Origin: an uncultured Peptococcaceae bacterium | GTDB lineage: Bacteria > Bacillota > Peptococcia > Peptococcales > Peptococcaceae | Reading direction: 5' to 3' | NCBI GenBank assembly: GCA_902462325.1 | Contig: CABQBF010000012.1 | Location: 1-31,254 of the forward strand | Length of the DNA stretch: 31,254 nt | Shown here: positions 14,393 through 22,442 of the stretch, piece by piece | How the letters are laid out: each line of letters starts with the position of its first letter | Numbering within the stretch: the stretch's first letter is position 1 | Made by a program: the position numbers and the translations under genes | The notes under the pieces: model-generated | Database searches by the model: none | Told to the model about the DNA's origin: nothing | What the model saw: only the letters and a program-made list of their open reading frames with translations

Positions 14393-16462
14393 TCATTCGC
14401 TGTCATAATTGACGGTGTAAAATTCATTTAACCGGCCGCGCCCGCCAAACAGGTAGTTGTACTGGACGATTTTATAGCCTTCAATCAGCTCTGTTTCGTC
14501 GGTTTCATCGCTGAAATAATGGTATTCGCCATCGGCATTGACATAGCCCAAGCCGTTAATAATTGGCAGCTTCTGCTGCAGGCTGTCCAAATACTGATTA
14601 TAAACCGGCAGCTCGATGCCTGCTGTTTTTAAGGTCAGGGTGGACAGATAATTGGCGCTGAGGTTTTCGTAAGATTGCTCCTCGATATCATAGTTGGCCC
14701 AAATGAAGAAGGGTACCTTGTAACGAAGCTGCACTTCTTCCATGTTCAGGGCGCTCAGCGGTTTGCCCAGCAGCGTTTCGATAAATTGGCTTTCGACGCT
14801 GGGCTGGTGATCGCCAAAGAATACGATGAGCGTCGGTTCCTCTACTTTCTCAAAATAGGTAATCAACTCCTGCAGCGCTTTGTCGGAAGCGTGCATGATG
14901 GACAGATACTGCTCCGTTTCCGGATAACGCTCTATGCTTCCTCTCAGGGACACCCATTTGGGAATATCCACCGTGTTGAGTTGATAACCGCCATGATTTT
15001 GAATGGTGACGTTAAACAAGAATAGCTTTTCATCGCCCTTTTCTTCAAACAGCTTGATGACTTCTTGGTAATCGCTGCTGTCGGTTACATAAGCTTCCCG
15101 CATATATTGGGGATTTTCCATATCTTCTTCTGTCAAAAATTCTTCAAAGCCTAAATAGGGATAGACCTTGTCCCGCTGCCAGCTATCCGGCTTGCCGGGA
15201 TGAAAGGCCACCGCTTTATAGCCCTGTGCTTTTAAAATCGTAGCCAAGCTGTCCAAATCGTCGTTGATATACTGCTGATAGGCCATCACGCCCGATGGCA
15301 GGAACGCCATGCTCAACCCTGTTAAAAATTCAAATTCACTGTTGCAGGTGCCGCCGCCCAGCACGCTGACCGACAGATTGCCGCGAATGGTATTTTCCTG
15401 CAGCGATTGATAAAAGGACATATAGGGCACGCTGGTTTCAAAATCACCCAAGATACTCAAGTCCGAATAGGATTCATTCATAATGGCAATGATATTAGGC
15501 TTTTCCGGTAAGTCCGTGCTTGTAGCTGCCAGTTGGATTTCTGTTTGCGGTTCTTCAAAAGCCTTTGTCTTATCGGCTTTCTGCTCTAATTCGGCAATTG
15601 CCGGCTCTGCCGATAGATGGTCCAGCATAATGTCTTCCGCCGCTTTTGCCGAATAATGCTCCGGCTTTTCCGGCCGCAGATATTTACCCTCCATAGCCAA
15701 GGATAGGACCGTTCCGTTTTCTTCATAGCTCTGCAAGGGATTCCAGAAATTCATGGTCAGGTTATTTCCATTCCAGGTATCGTCCGTATAAAACTGATTA
15801 ACAGAAAACAGCAGCAGAGCCAGCAGCACCAAGCTGCCTGCAAAATGATGCCAATGCCGTCGTTTTTGGCGAAACTCCGCTACACAAGCAACGCAAATGG
15901 CAAAAAAGGCCACGCTGCCTGTCCATAATAAATCATAATTCAGCGCAATCACATAATTGCCGGCCACGTCAGCCGCTGTGCCGATAGACAAAATATCGGA
16001 CAACTGAAAGGGGCTGCTGCGAAACAACAGCACAAAATAATTGACCGCGCCCACTACGAAGCAAATCACCGAGCCAAACACTACGCTGCACCGATACTGA
16101 TTGGTAAGGGCAAAAAGCAGCAAATAGACAACCTGGCACCAAAAATAATTGAGCCAAAAAATATTAGACGTCAATAGGCTCGCATCCTGCCCTGCCAAAT
16201 GTTCTACAAGATACACCATCACATAAGGCAAAAACAAAAAGGCGGCAATCATCCAAAGGCCATTCAAAACTTTAGGCAGCTCCAACCGCGCCGACTGCAC
16301 ATAACAGCCGCCAAGCAACAGCAGCATAACCACCGACAGCATATTTTCCGACAGGTGCCCCCGGACAAAAAATAATTCCATATGCGTTGCCAGTAAAAGC
16401 AGACAAAAAACTGTCATACCTCCTACAAACAGCAACCGTTTTTTTGATACAATCAATTTCAA
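14393..16462 (-). CDS. LTA synthase-like sulfatase-fold membrane enzyme
   Basis: The 689-residue protein has about five N-terminal membrane helices (within residues 1-225), a linker, then an extracytoplasmic alkaline phosphatase-like domain (about 320-640). Active-site features of the LtaS/MdoB family are present: IIAIMNESYSDLS (metal ligand E330), GGGTCNSEFEFLTG with the likely catalytic threonine T372, and the metal-binding FFGDHQPS near residue 560. Such enzymes move glycerol phosphate from phosphatidylglycerol onto a growing polymer or a glucan. The start is a TTG with GGAGG seven bases upstream. It has its own promoter and terminator. If the host is a two-membrane Negativicute, classic lipoteichoic acid is not expected, so the acceptor is open. 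Confidence 0.88.
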   Translation of the reverse strand: MKLIVSKKRLLFVGGMTVFCLLLLATHMELFFVRGHLSENMLSVVMLLLLGGCYVQSARLELPKVLNGLWMIAAFLFLPYVMVYLVEHLAGQDASLLTSNIFWLNYFWCQVVYLLLFALTNQYRCSVVFGSVICFVVGAVNYFVLLFRSSPFQLSDILSIGTAADVAGNYVIALNYDLLWTGSVAFFAICVACVAEFRQKRRHWHHFAGSLVLLALLLFSVNQFYTDDTWNGNNLTMNFWNPLQSYEENGTVLSLAMEGKYLRPEKPEHYSAKAAEDIMLDHLSAEPAIAELEQKADKTKAFEEPQTEIQLAATSTDLPEKPNIIAIMNESYSDLSILGDFETSVPYMSFYQSLQENTIRGNLSVSVLGGGTCNSEFEFLTGLSMAFLPSGVMAYQQYINDDLDSLATILKAQGYKAVAFHPGKPDSWQRDKVYPYLGFEEFLTEEDMENPQYMREAYVTDSSDYQEVIKLFEEKGDEKLFLFNVTIQNHGGYQLNTVDIPKWVSLRGSIERYPETEQYLSIMHASDKALQELITYFEKVEEPTLIVFFGDHQPSVESQFIETLLGKPLSALNMEEVQLRYKVPFFIWANYDIEEQSYENLSANYLSTLTLKTAGIELPVYNQYLDSLQQKLPIINGLGYVNADGEYHYFSDETDETELIEGYKIVQYNYLFGGRGRLNEFYTVNYDSE

Positions 16463-16499
16463 TGAAAATCCTCCAGTACCGTTTACTCAGACTATTTTT

Positions 16500-16529
16500 A
16501 TTATACTGAATTTCTGCACAAATACGCAA
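16500..16529 (-). promoter_or_regulatory. Promoter of the LtaS-like gene
   Basis: On the minus strand TTGCGT (16524-16529) and TATAAT (16500-16505) are 18 bases apart, about 40 bases before the TTG start codon. Confidence 0.6.
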
Positions 16530-16602
16530 GTATAAATCATCGCCAAACACAATCTTATAAAAAAACCTAACAGAATTCTGCCCAACTTTTCGGGAGAAAG
16601 AC

Positions 16603-16630
16603 TTTCCAATACCGCTTAAATAAGGTACAA
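16603..16630 (+). promoter_or_regulatory. Predicted thiC promoter
   Basis: TTTCCA (16603-16608) and TACAAT (16625-16630) are 16 bases apart, about 50 bases before the GTG start. No TPP riboswitch motif was found between promoter and gene. Confidence 0.45.
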
Positions 16631-16645
16631 TAAAGTTACAGATTT

Positions 16646-16658
16646 TCTCCCACAGGGA
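16646..16658 (+). other. Small hairpin in the thiC leader
   Basis: CTCCC (16646-16650) pairs with GGGAG (16654-16658) about ten bases upstream of the thiC ribosome-binding site. The CTCCC arm could alternatively pair with the GGAGGG site itself (16670-16675), which would hide it. This is a possible translational switch; nothing beyond complementarity supports it. Confidence 0.35.
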
Positions 16659-16682
16659 GACTAATTACAGGAGGGACAAGCC

Positions 16683-17984
16683 GTGACTTATACAACTCAG
16701 ATGGACGCTGCGCGCAAGGGAATCATCACCCCGCAAATGGAAATCGTCGCAGCCAAAGAAAATATAAATGTGGACATACTGCGGGAACGCATTGCCGAAG
16801 GAAGCGTCGTAATTCCTGCCAACAAACGGCATACCAGCCTCAGCCCTGAAGGCATCGGTTTGGGGTTAAAAACGAAAATCAACGTCAACTTGGGCATTTC
16901 CCGCGATTGCTGTGATTTGGAAAAAGAAATGGAAAAGGTGCGCACTGCCATCGACATGAAAGCGGAAGCCATTATGGATTTGAGCAATTACGGCAAAACC
17001 CGGGAATTCCGCGAACAACTGGTGGCTATGAGTCCGGCTATGATTGGCTCGGTGCCCATCTATGATGCGGTTGGATATCTGGAAAAGGAACTCAAGGATA
17101 TTACCGAAGACGAATTTATCCGCGTTGTTCGCCAGCATGCCATAGACGGTGTGGATTTTGTGACGGTGCATTGCGGTTTGCTAAAACGGATTGCCGATAA
17201 AATCAAAAACAACGCCCGCCTGACCCATATTGTGTCCCGCGGCGGCTCGCTATTGTTCGCCTGGATGGAGCTCAATCAAAAAGAAAACCCCATGTTCACT
17301 TACTTTGACCAAATTCTGGACATCTGCGAAGAATTTGACGTTACTTTGAGCCTGGGCGACGCCTGCCGTCCCGGCAGTATCCACGACGCCACCGACAATA
17401 TCCAGATTGAAGAGCTGATGATTTTGGGCGAATTGACCAAACGGGCCTGGGAACGGAACGTACAGGTTATGATTGAAGGGCCTGGCCACATGGCCATCAA
17501 CGAAATTGAAGCCAATGTTGTTTTAGAGAAGAAGCTGTGCCACAATGCGCCATTTTATGTGTTGGGGCCGCTGGTTACCGATGTAGCGCCCGGCTACGAT
17601 CACATCACTTCCGCCATCGGCGGCGCGCTGGCTGCTTCCAAAGGGGTGGATTTCCTGTGCTATGTAACACCGGCAGAACATTTGCGCCTGCCCAACCTGG
17701 AGGACATGAAGGAAGGCATCATTGCCGCTAAGATTGCCGCCCATGCCGGCGATATCGCCAAAAACGTGCCGGGCGCCCGCGCTTGGGATGACGCCATGAG
17801 TACCGCCCGCGCTGCGCTGGATTGGGAAAAGCAATTTGAATTGGCGCTGGATCCGGATAAAGCCCGCCGCTATCGGGCGGAATCTACGCCAGAGCATCAG
17901 GATAGCTGCACCATGTGCGGAAAAATGTGCTCTATGCGCACTGTAAAAAAAATCATCAACAATGAAGACGTTAACTTAATTTAA
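16683..17984 (+). CDS. thiC: Phosphomethylpyrimidine synthase (thiamine biosynthesis)
   Basis: ThiC is a radical S-adenosylmethionine enzyme that rearranges aminoimidazole ribotide into the hydroxymethylpyrimidine phosphate of thiamine. The 433-residue length matches the short form common in anaerobes and archaea, which lacks the N-terminal extension of the E. coli type. Motifs include GLGLKTKINVNLGISRD near residue 60, SLGDACRPGSIHD near 224, IEGPGHMAINEIEANV near 264 and LGPLVTDVAPGYDHITSAIGGA near 295. The cluster cysteines at the end are C409, C412 and C416 (CTMCGKMC). The start is GTG, preceded by GGAGGG. It stands alone on the plus strand and ends at a shared two-way terminator. No other thi gene is in the window. 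Confidence 0.96.
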   Translation: MTYTTQMDAARKGIITPQMEIVAAKENINVDILRERIAEGSVVIPANKRHTSLSPEGIGLGLKTKINVNLGISRDCCDLEKEMEKVRTAIDMKAEAIMDLSNYGKTREFREQLVAMSPAMIGSVPIYDAVGYLEKELKDITEDEFIRVVRQHAIDGVDFVTVHCGLLKRIADKIKNNARLTHIVSRGGSLLFAWMELNQKENPMFTYFDQILDICEEFDVTLSLGDACRPGSIHDATDNIQIEELMILGELTKRAWERNVQVMIEGPGHMAINEIEANVVLEKKLCHNAPFYVLGPLVTDVAPGYDHITSAIGGALAASKGVDFLCYVTPAEHLRLPNLEDMKEGIIAAKIAAHAGDIAKNVPGARAWDDAMSTARAALDWEKQFELALDPDKARRYRAESTPEHQDSCTMCGKMCSMRTVKKIINNEDVNLI

Positions 17985-17998
17985 GAATGTTCTAGCAT

Positions 17999-18056
17999 AA
18001 AAAAACAAGCTGCTGTCCTCGCCGTTTTACAGACGAGACCAGTAGCTTGTTTTTTT
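17999..18056. terminator. Bidirectional terminator between thiC and the STAS gene
   Basis: A long stem, AAAAACAAGCT/AGCTTGTTTTT with inner CTG/CAG and CTCG/CGAG pairing, has A-runs and T-runs on both sides. It serves thiC on the plus strand and the STAS gene on the minus strand. Confidence 0.9.
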
Positions 18057-18065
18057 CTTTTGAGA

Positions 18066-18410
18066 TTACGCCAACACAGCTTTTTCTGCCATTTCCATGC
18101 AATCGGCCATGGTAAAAATTTTGTCCAGCTTGGCATAGCCAATCACCTTGCCCACCTGCGCACTGGGCGCGCAAAATACCACTTTCCCCTGCTTCTGGTT
18201 GGCCATTTTGAACCAGGCAATCAGAGCGCCTAATCCGGAAGAATCGATAAAGCTAACTTGGGACAAATCCACCACCAAACGGTATAGCTGATGTTCTTCG
18301 GCATAAGCTTTTACTTTCTCTTTTATTTCACTGGTACAGCCCAAAATCAGCTCTCCGCGCAGGGTCGCAATCACATAAGCAGCTTTCTTTTCCAAATATA
18401 CTTCACACAT
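18066..18410 (-). CDS. STAS-domain anti-sigma factor antagonist
   Basis: This 114-residue single-domain protein is of the SpoIIAA/RsbV type. The core reads AAYVIATLRGELILGCTSEIKEKV, then LVVDLSQVSFIDSSGLGALIAWFKMA. The DSSGLG motif holds the serine that a partner kinase phosphorylates. In partner switching, the unphosphorylated form binds the kinase/anti-sigma factor and frees a sigma factor or other target. I chose the ATG at 18410 because AAGGAG lies eight bases upstream; the frame also allows a GTG at 18419 that overlaps the previous stop. It directly follows the receiver-phosphatase gene, which probably removes its phosphate. No RsbW/SpoIIAB-like kinase is in the window. Confidence 0.92.
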   Translation of the reverse strand: MCEVYLEKKAAYVIATLRGELILGCTSEIKEKVKAYAEEHQLYRLVVDLSQVSFIDSSGLGALIAWFKMANQKQGKVVFCAPSAQVGKVIGYAKLDKIFTMADCMEMAEKAVLA

Positions 18411-18415
18411 CCCAA

Positions 18416-19573
18416 TCACTCCTTCTCCTCTAGCCGCACTGCAATATAATTGATATCATCGGCAATCTGATTTTTTGCGGTATATCGATAAATCTCCCGC
18501 TGCAATTCATGAATTTGCTGCATGGTCACCGGCCGATCCTCTCCGGCAAAAAAGTCTAACAAGCTGCTGCAGCTTTTGACCGGCTTCTGCCGCAGCTCGA
18601 TTTCAAAAATTCCGTCGGTATACAAAAACAATTCTTCGCCGGGCTGCAGCGTGATCTCCTGCCTATCATAACCCGTACCGGACAAAATACCCAGCGGCAA
18701 GCCCTGCTCATTTTCCAGCAGCACAATTTCCTCCTGCCGGCACAGGCAGGGATTGCTGTGCCCGGCATTGCTGTAACGGAACGTACGGCGCTCTAAATCC
18801 AACACACCGTAAAAGGCGGTCACAAAATAATCATTGGCCGTACTGCTGAAGAACTGTTCCAACCGGTTATTCAACTGCTCCAACAGCAATTCAGGATATA
18901 AATACTGCCGTTTCAAGTCATAAAGCTGAAATTTAATGGTGGCTGTTATCATGGCCGAGGCCACGCCATGACCTTTCACATCGCAGATTAAAACACCCAA
19001 ATGCTGCCCATCAATTTGCAGGAAGTCATAAAAATCGCCGCCAATAAAGCTGCTCGGTTTATAGAGTACCTCAATTTGCAAGCCGTCATACTCGGGCACG
19101 GTGCGCGGCAGAAAACTTTTTTGCAGCTCGGTAGCGATAACCAATTCCCGATGAAGCTGGCTATACCGCGCGTCCAAATCGTTGGCAATGGTTTTCATCT
19201 TCAACAGATTTTTTACCCGCAAAATCAGTTCGTGGCTGTCCACCGGCTTGGTCAAAAATTCATCGGCGCCGGCCTTCAAGCCTTCCAGCATGCTCCGTTT
19301 ATCGTTCAGCGCCGTTAAAATAATTACCGGAATATTCTGATAGAGCCGAAATCCCTTCAAATGGCGGCACACATCATAACCAGAACCGTCGGGCAGCATC
19401 ACGTCCAATAAAATCAAATCCAGACTTCGCTGCTCAATCTGCGCATAGGCCTCCGCTACCGTATAGGCTTTGTAGATATTCATGGGAATGCCGCTCAATT
19501 CCAGATAAGCCTCCAACAGCTCCAAATTCACTTCATAATCATCTACCAACAAAATATTGGCTTTACTGGCCAT
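18416..19573 (-). CDS. Response regulator with PP2C-type phosphatase domain
   Basis: The 385-residue protein has an N-terminal receiver (about residues 4-125) and a C-terminal SpoIIE/RsbU-like serine phosphatase (about 165-385). The receiver has ILLVDDYEVN, the phospho-acceptor aspartate in LILLDVMLPDGSG and the lysine in EFLTKPVDSHE. A short helical linker follows. Phosphatase motifs are SFIGGDFYDFLQ, LICDVKGHGVASAM, RYSNAGHSNPCL and LFLYTDGIFE, whose aspartates bind two metal ions. A sensor kinase should control it by phosphorylation; none is encoded here. I chose the second ATG (19573) because GGAGGG lies six bases before it and abuts the first ATG. Its target is most likely the STAS protein encoded immediately downstream. 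Confidence 0.93.
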   Translation of the reverse strand: MASKANILLVDDYEVNLELLEAYLELSGIPMNIYKAYTVAEAYAQIEQRSLDLILLDVMLPDGSGYDVCRHLKGFRLYQNIPVIILTALNDKRSMLEGLKAGADEFLTKPVDSHELILRVKNLLKMKTIANDLDARYSQLHRELVIATELQKSFLPRTVPEYDGLQIEVLYKPSSFIGGDFYDFLQIDGQHLGVLICDVKGHGVASAMITATIKFQLYDLKRQYLYPELLLEQLNNRLEQFFSSTANDYFVTAFYGVLDLERRTFRYSNAGHSNPCLCRQEEIVLLENEQGLPLGILSGTGYDRQEITLQPGEELFLYTDGIFEIELRQKPVKSCSSLLDFFAGEDRPVTMQQIHELQREIYRYTAKNQIADDINYIAVRLEEKE

Positions 19574-19623
19574 CCGCATCCCTCCATTCTGTTATTTGTG
19601 TGCTTAGCAAAAAGTTATAAATT

Positions 19624-19660
19624 AAAAAAATAACGCTACCTAGCGAATAGATAGCGTTAT
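19624..19660 (-). terminator. Terminator of ispH-rpsA
   Basis: A 9-bp stem, ATAACGCTA (19630-19638) with TAGCGTTAT (19652-19660), is followed on the minus strand by a run of seven T. It lies about 17 bases after the stop codon. Confidence 0.88.
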
Positions 19661-19676
19661 GAAATTGCCTTCCTGC

Positions 19677-21692
19677 TTAGTTGTTGAATACATCCCCGAT
19701 GGTGCTGCCCATTTCTTCCTGCACAACCGGAATTTCTTCTTCTGGTTTTTCTTCTTCTGCAGCTGCAGCTTCTTTCGCTGGCGCCGGAGCTTCCTTGGCT
19801 GGTCTTTCCGTCAACTGTTTGATGCTCAGGCTGATCTTTTTGTTTTCAATATCCAGTTCCAATACTTTGGCGCTGATTTCCTGACCAATCTGCAAAGCAT
19901 CTTCTACTTTTTCTACCCGTTCCCAAGAAATCTGAGAAATATGAACCAGACCGTCTACGCCGTCTTCAAGCTGTACAAAAGCGCCGAACGGCACAATGCG
20001 TACAACCTTGCCGGTTACTACATTGCCGGTTGCATATTTTTCGGCAGCGCTGTCCCATGGGTTGGCAATCAGTTGTTTCAAGCCCAGAGAGATTTTTTCT
20101 TTTTCTTTATTGACAGCCAGTACATACACTTCGATTTCCTGGCCAACTTTTACCACATCGCCAGGATTTTTTACACGGCCCCAGCCCATTTCGGACACAT
20201 GCAGCAGCCCGTCTACGCCGCCTAAATCAACGAAAGCGCCGAAAGCAGCCAGTCTTCTGACAATCCCTTTTCTGGTCTGACCTTCTTCGATGGAACTCCA
20301 CAGTTCTTCTTTCCGTGCTTTTTCTGCTTCTTCCAGAATTTCACGACGGGACAGCACAATTTTTCTGGCTTCCGGTTCAAATTTGATAATTTTGAACTGC
20401 AAAGTCTGTCCAACGAAGGATTTGATATCTTCGATATATTTGATGTCCAAACGGGAAGCAGGCACAAAGCCTCTGGTTCCGATATCAACGATTACGCCGC
20501 CTTTTACCACATCTACAACAGGCGCTTCAATGATTTTGCCTTCGTTATAAATTTCTCTCAGGTTTTCCAAAGCGTCGGCCTGATCCACCCGTTTTTTGGA
20601 CAACAGCACATTGCCGTCGCTGTTTTCTTCTTTAATTACCATCACGCGAATTTCATCGCCTACTTTTACAACGTCTTCCGGATTTACATTTTTGGTGAAG
20701 CTCAGTTCGCGGATTGGAATAATGCCTTCCGATTTGCCGCCGATATCAACCAGAACTTCGTCATTATCTATTTTTACTACTGTACCAGTCACGATGTCAT
20801 GCCGGCCCACTTCTCCCAAAATACCATAGCTTTCTAAACCCTGTTCCATTGTCATTAATTCTTCCATTTTTAAAGTAACCTCCCTGATAATCCAGTCAGG
20901 CGTTGATGCGCCCGCTGTTATTCCTACATTTTTTACACCATCAAACCAACGCGTATCAATTTCGTCAACTGATTCGATATGTTCAGTGCGGCAACCGTTC
21001 TGCCGGCAGATGTTTGCCAGTTTTTGCGTGTTGGCACTATTTGAGCCACCAATCACCAGCATAAGCTCCACTGTGCCCGCCAATTCCAGCGCGGCGCTCT
21101 GCCGCTCTCTAGTTGCGGAACAAATGGTATTGAAAACTGCCAAATCGGCAATCTCATACTGTTTTAAAGCCTGTACCGCTTTTTCAAAGCGCTCCAGATT
21201 TTCTGTTGTCTGTGCAACCAGACACAGCTTGCGTCCCCTTAGTTCCAGCTGTTCCAGCTCGGCGATGTCCTGAAATGCAACGCCGTGATCACCGGCCCAA
21301 CCCAAAATACCCTGAACCTCGGGATGGTTGCGATTTCCCAGAATCAATACAAGATATCCGTTCTGACTGTGTTCATGTGCAATCTTCTGTACTTTATTCA
21401 CAAAAGGACAGGTACAGTCATATAACTCCAGCCCCCGTTTTTTGGCTTCCTCATAAACATGAGGCGCAACGCCGTGGGTACGAATCAGCACCGTATCTTC
21501 ACAAATTTCCTCAAAGGTATCCCGAGCATAGATGCCCAAGCTTTCCAGCCGTTTTACCTCCTGCGGATTGTGAATGAGCGGCCCCAGCGTCGCAATGGGA
21601 ACATGTCCGCTTTTGACCAGTTCCTCTCCCTTTTGGATGGCCATTTTCACACCAAAACAGAAACCTGCATGGGGAGCTATCTGAAAGTTCAC
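19677..21692 (-). CDS. Fused HMBPP reductase (IspH) and ribosomal protein S1
   Basis: The 671-residue protein joins two normally separate functions. Residues 1-280 are IspH, the [4Fe-4S] enzyme for the last step of the MEP isoprenoid pathway. Cluster cysteines lie in HAGFCFGV, DCTCPFVNKV and NTICSATRE, and the domain ends with TAGASTPDWIIREV. Four S1 RNA-binding domains follow (about 303-372, 388-455, 473-543 and 560-629), starting with VTGTVVKIDNDEVLVDIGG and ending before an Ala/Glu-rich tail. The start is GTG with GGAG upstream. The same fusion is known in several Clostridia and Negativicutes. It follows cmk, the usual neighbour of both rpsA and ispH, and has its own -10 box. Confidence 0.96.
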   Translation of the reverse strand: MNFQIAPHAGFCFGVKMAIQKGEELVKSGHVPIATLGPLIHNPQEVKRLESLGIYARDTFEEICEDTVLIRTHGVAPHVYEEAKKRGLELYDCTCPFVNKVQKIAHEHSQNGYLVLILGNRNHPEVQGILGWAGDHGVAFQDIAELEQLELRGRKLCLVAQTTENLERFEKAVQALKQYEIADLAVFNTICSATRERQSAALELAGTVELMLVIGGSNSANTQKLANICRQNGCRTEHIESVDEIDTRWFDGVKNVGITAGASTPDWIIREVTLKMEELMTMEQGLESYGILGEVGRHDIVTGTVVKIDNDEVLVDIGGKSEGIIPIRELSFTKNVNPEDVVKVGDEIRVMVIKEENSDGNVLLSKKRVDQADALENLREIYNEGKIIEAPVVDVVKGGVIVDIGTRGFVPASRLDIKYIEDIKSFVGQTLQFKIIKFEPEARKIVLSRREILEEAEKARKEELWSSIEEGQTRKGIVRRLAAFGAFVDLGGVDGLLHVSEMGWGRVKNPGDVVKVGQEIEVYVLAVNKEKEKISLGLKQLIANPWDSAAEKYATGNVVTGKVVRIVPFGAFVQLEDGVDGLVHISQISWERVEKVEDALQIGQEISAKVLELDIENKKISLSIKQLTERPAKEAPAPAKEAAAAEEEKPEEEIPVVQEEMGSTIGDVFNN

Positions 21693-21731
21693 TCCATCAG
21701 CTCCTTTTTCAAATAAATCAATTACCCTTCT

Positions 21732-21737
21732 ATTATA
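21732..21737 (-). promoter_or_regulatory. -10 box upstream of ispH-rpsA
   Basis: A perfect TATAAT on the minus strand lies in the 72-base gap after cmk, about 40 bases before the GTG start. The -35 region is weak, so it may only supplement read-through from cmk. Confidence 0.4.
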
Positions 21738-21763
21738 ACGGATAAACGCAGGAAGTGAAATAG

Positions 21764-22432
21764 TTATTTTGCAATCTTATAAAAAAGTTTTTCTACAACC
21801 TCTTCAAAAGTTAACTGACTGGTGTCAATCAATTCTGCGTCCGGCGCTTGTACCAAAGGTGAAACGGCTCGCTGAGAGTCTTTTTGATCCCGCTGCTCAA
21901 TATCCTGCTTGAGCTGTTCCAAATCCACCGCCACGCCCTTTTCCTGCAATTCTAAATAACGGCGGCGCGCCCGTTCTTCTAAAGAAGCGGTCAAGAAAAA
22001 TTTATACTGGGCATGGGGCAATACCGTGGTGCCGATATCGCGGCCATCCATCAGCACATCGCAATCGGCGGCAATCCGCTGCTGCTGCGCTACCAACGCT
22101 TCCCGCACCAGCGGAATCATAGCAATGGCCGACACGTTGGCCGATACTTCTGTAGAGCGAATGGCTTCTGTGACATCCACCCCATTGCAGTACAGCCGCT
22201 GCACGCCATTTTCCTCTTTAAACTGCAGCTGCAGCGTTTCCAGCAGACGGCCCAGCGCCGCCAAATCATCAAAGGCAATGTTCTGCTGCATGGCAAGCCA
22301 AGTAACAGCCCGATACATGGCGCCGGTGTCCAGATAAATACAATTCAGCCGCTTAGCCAGCACCTTAGCCACCGAGCTTTTTCCTGCACCGGCCGGCCCG
22401 TCTATGGCAATCTGTAATGTTTGCTTCAACAT
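21764..22432 (-). CDS. cmk: Cytidylate kinase
   Basis: The enzyme phosphorylates CMP and dCMP with ATP. The 222-residue protein has the Walker A loop IDGPAGAGKSSVAKVLAKRL near residue 8, the LDTGAMYRAVTWLA segment near 33, the DGRDIGTTVLPHAQYKFFLTAS segment near 130 and the lid REQRDQKDSQRAVSPL-like region near 175. I chose the ATG at 22432 because GAGGTG precedes it and the conserved domain begins there; the frame runs 17 codons further upstream into the preceding gene region. It sits between the HutP-like gene (ten-base gap) and ispH-rpsA, a common Firmicute order. Confidence 0.95.
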   Translation of the reverse strand: MLKQTLQIAIDGPAGAGKSSVAKVLAKRLNCIYLDTGAMYRAVTWLAMQQNIAFDDLAALGRLLETLQLQFKEENGVQRLYCNGVDVTEAIRSTEVSANVSAIAMIPLVREALVAQQQRIAADCDVLMDGRDIGTTVLPHAQYKFFLTASLEERARRRYLELQEKGVAVDLEQLKQDIEQRDQKDSQRAVSPLVQAPDAELIDTSQLTFEEVVEKLFYKIAK

Positions 22433-22442
22433 ACACACCTCA

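Noticed and set aside
19659..20225. 188-codon open frame on the plus strand
   Set aside because: Antisense to the S1 repeats of the IspH-S1 fusion; its aromatic-rich sequence is typical of reverse-strand artefacts.
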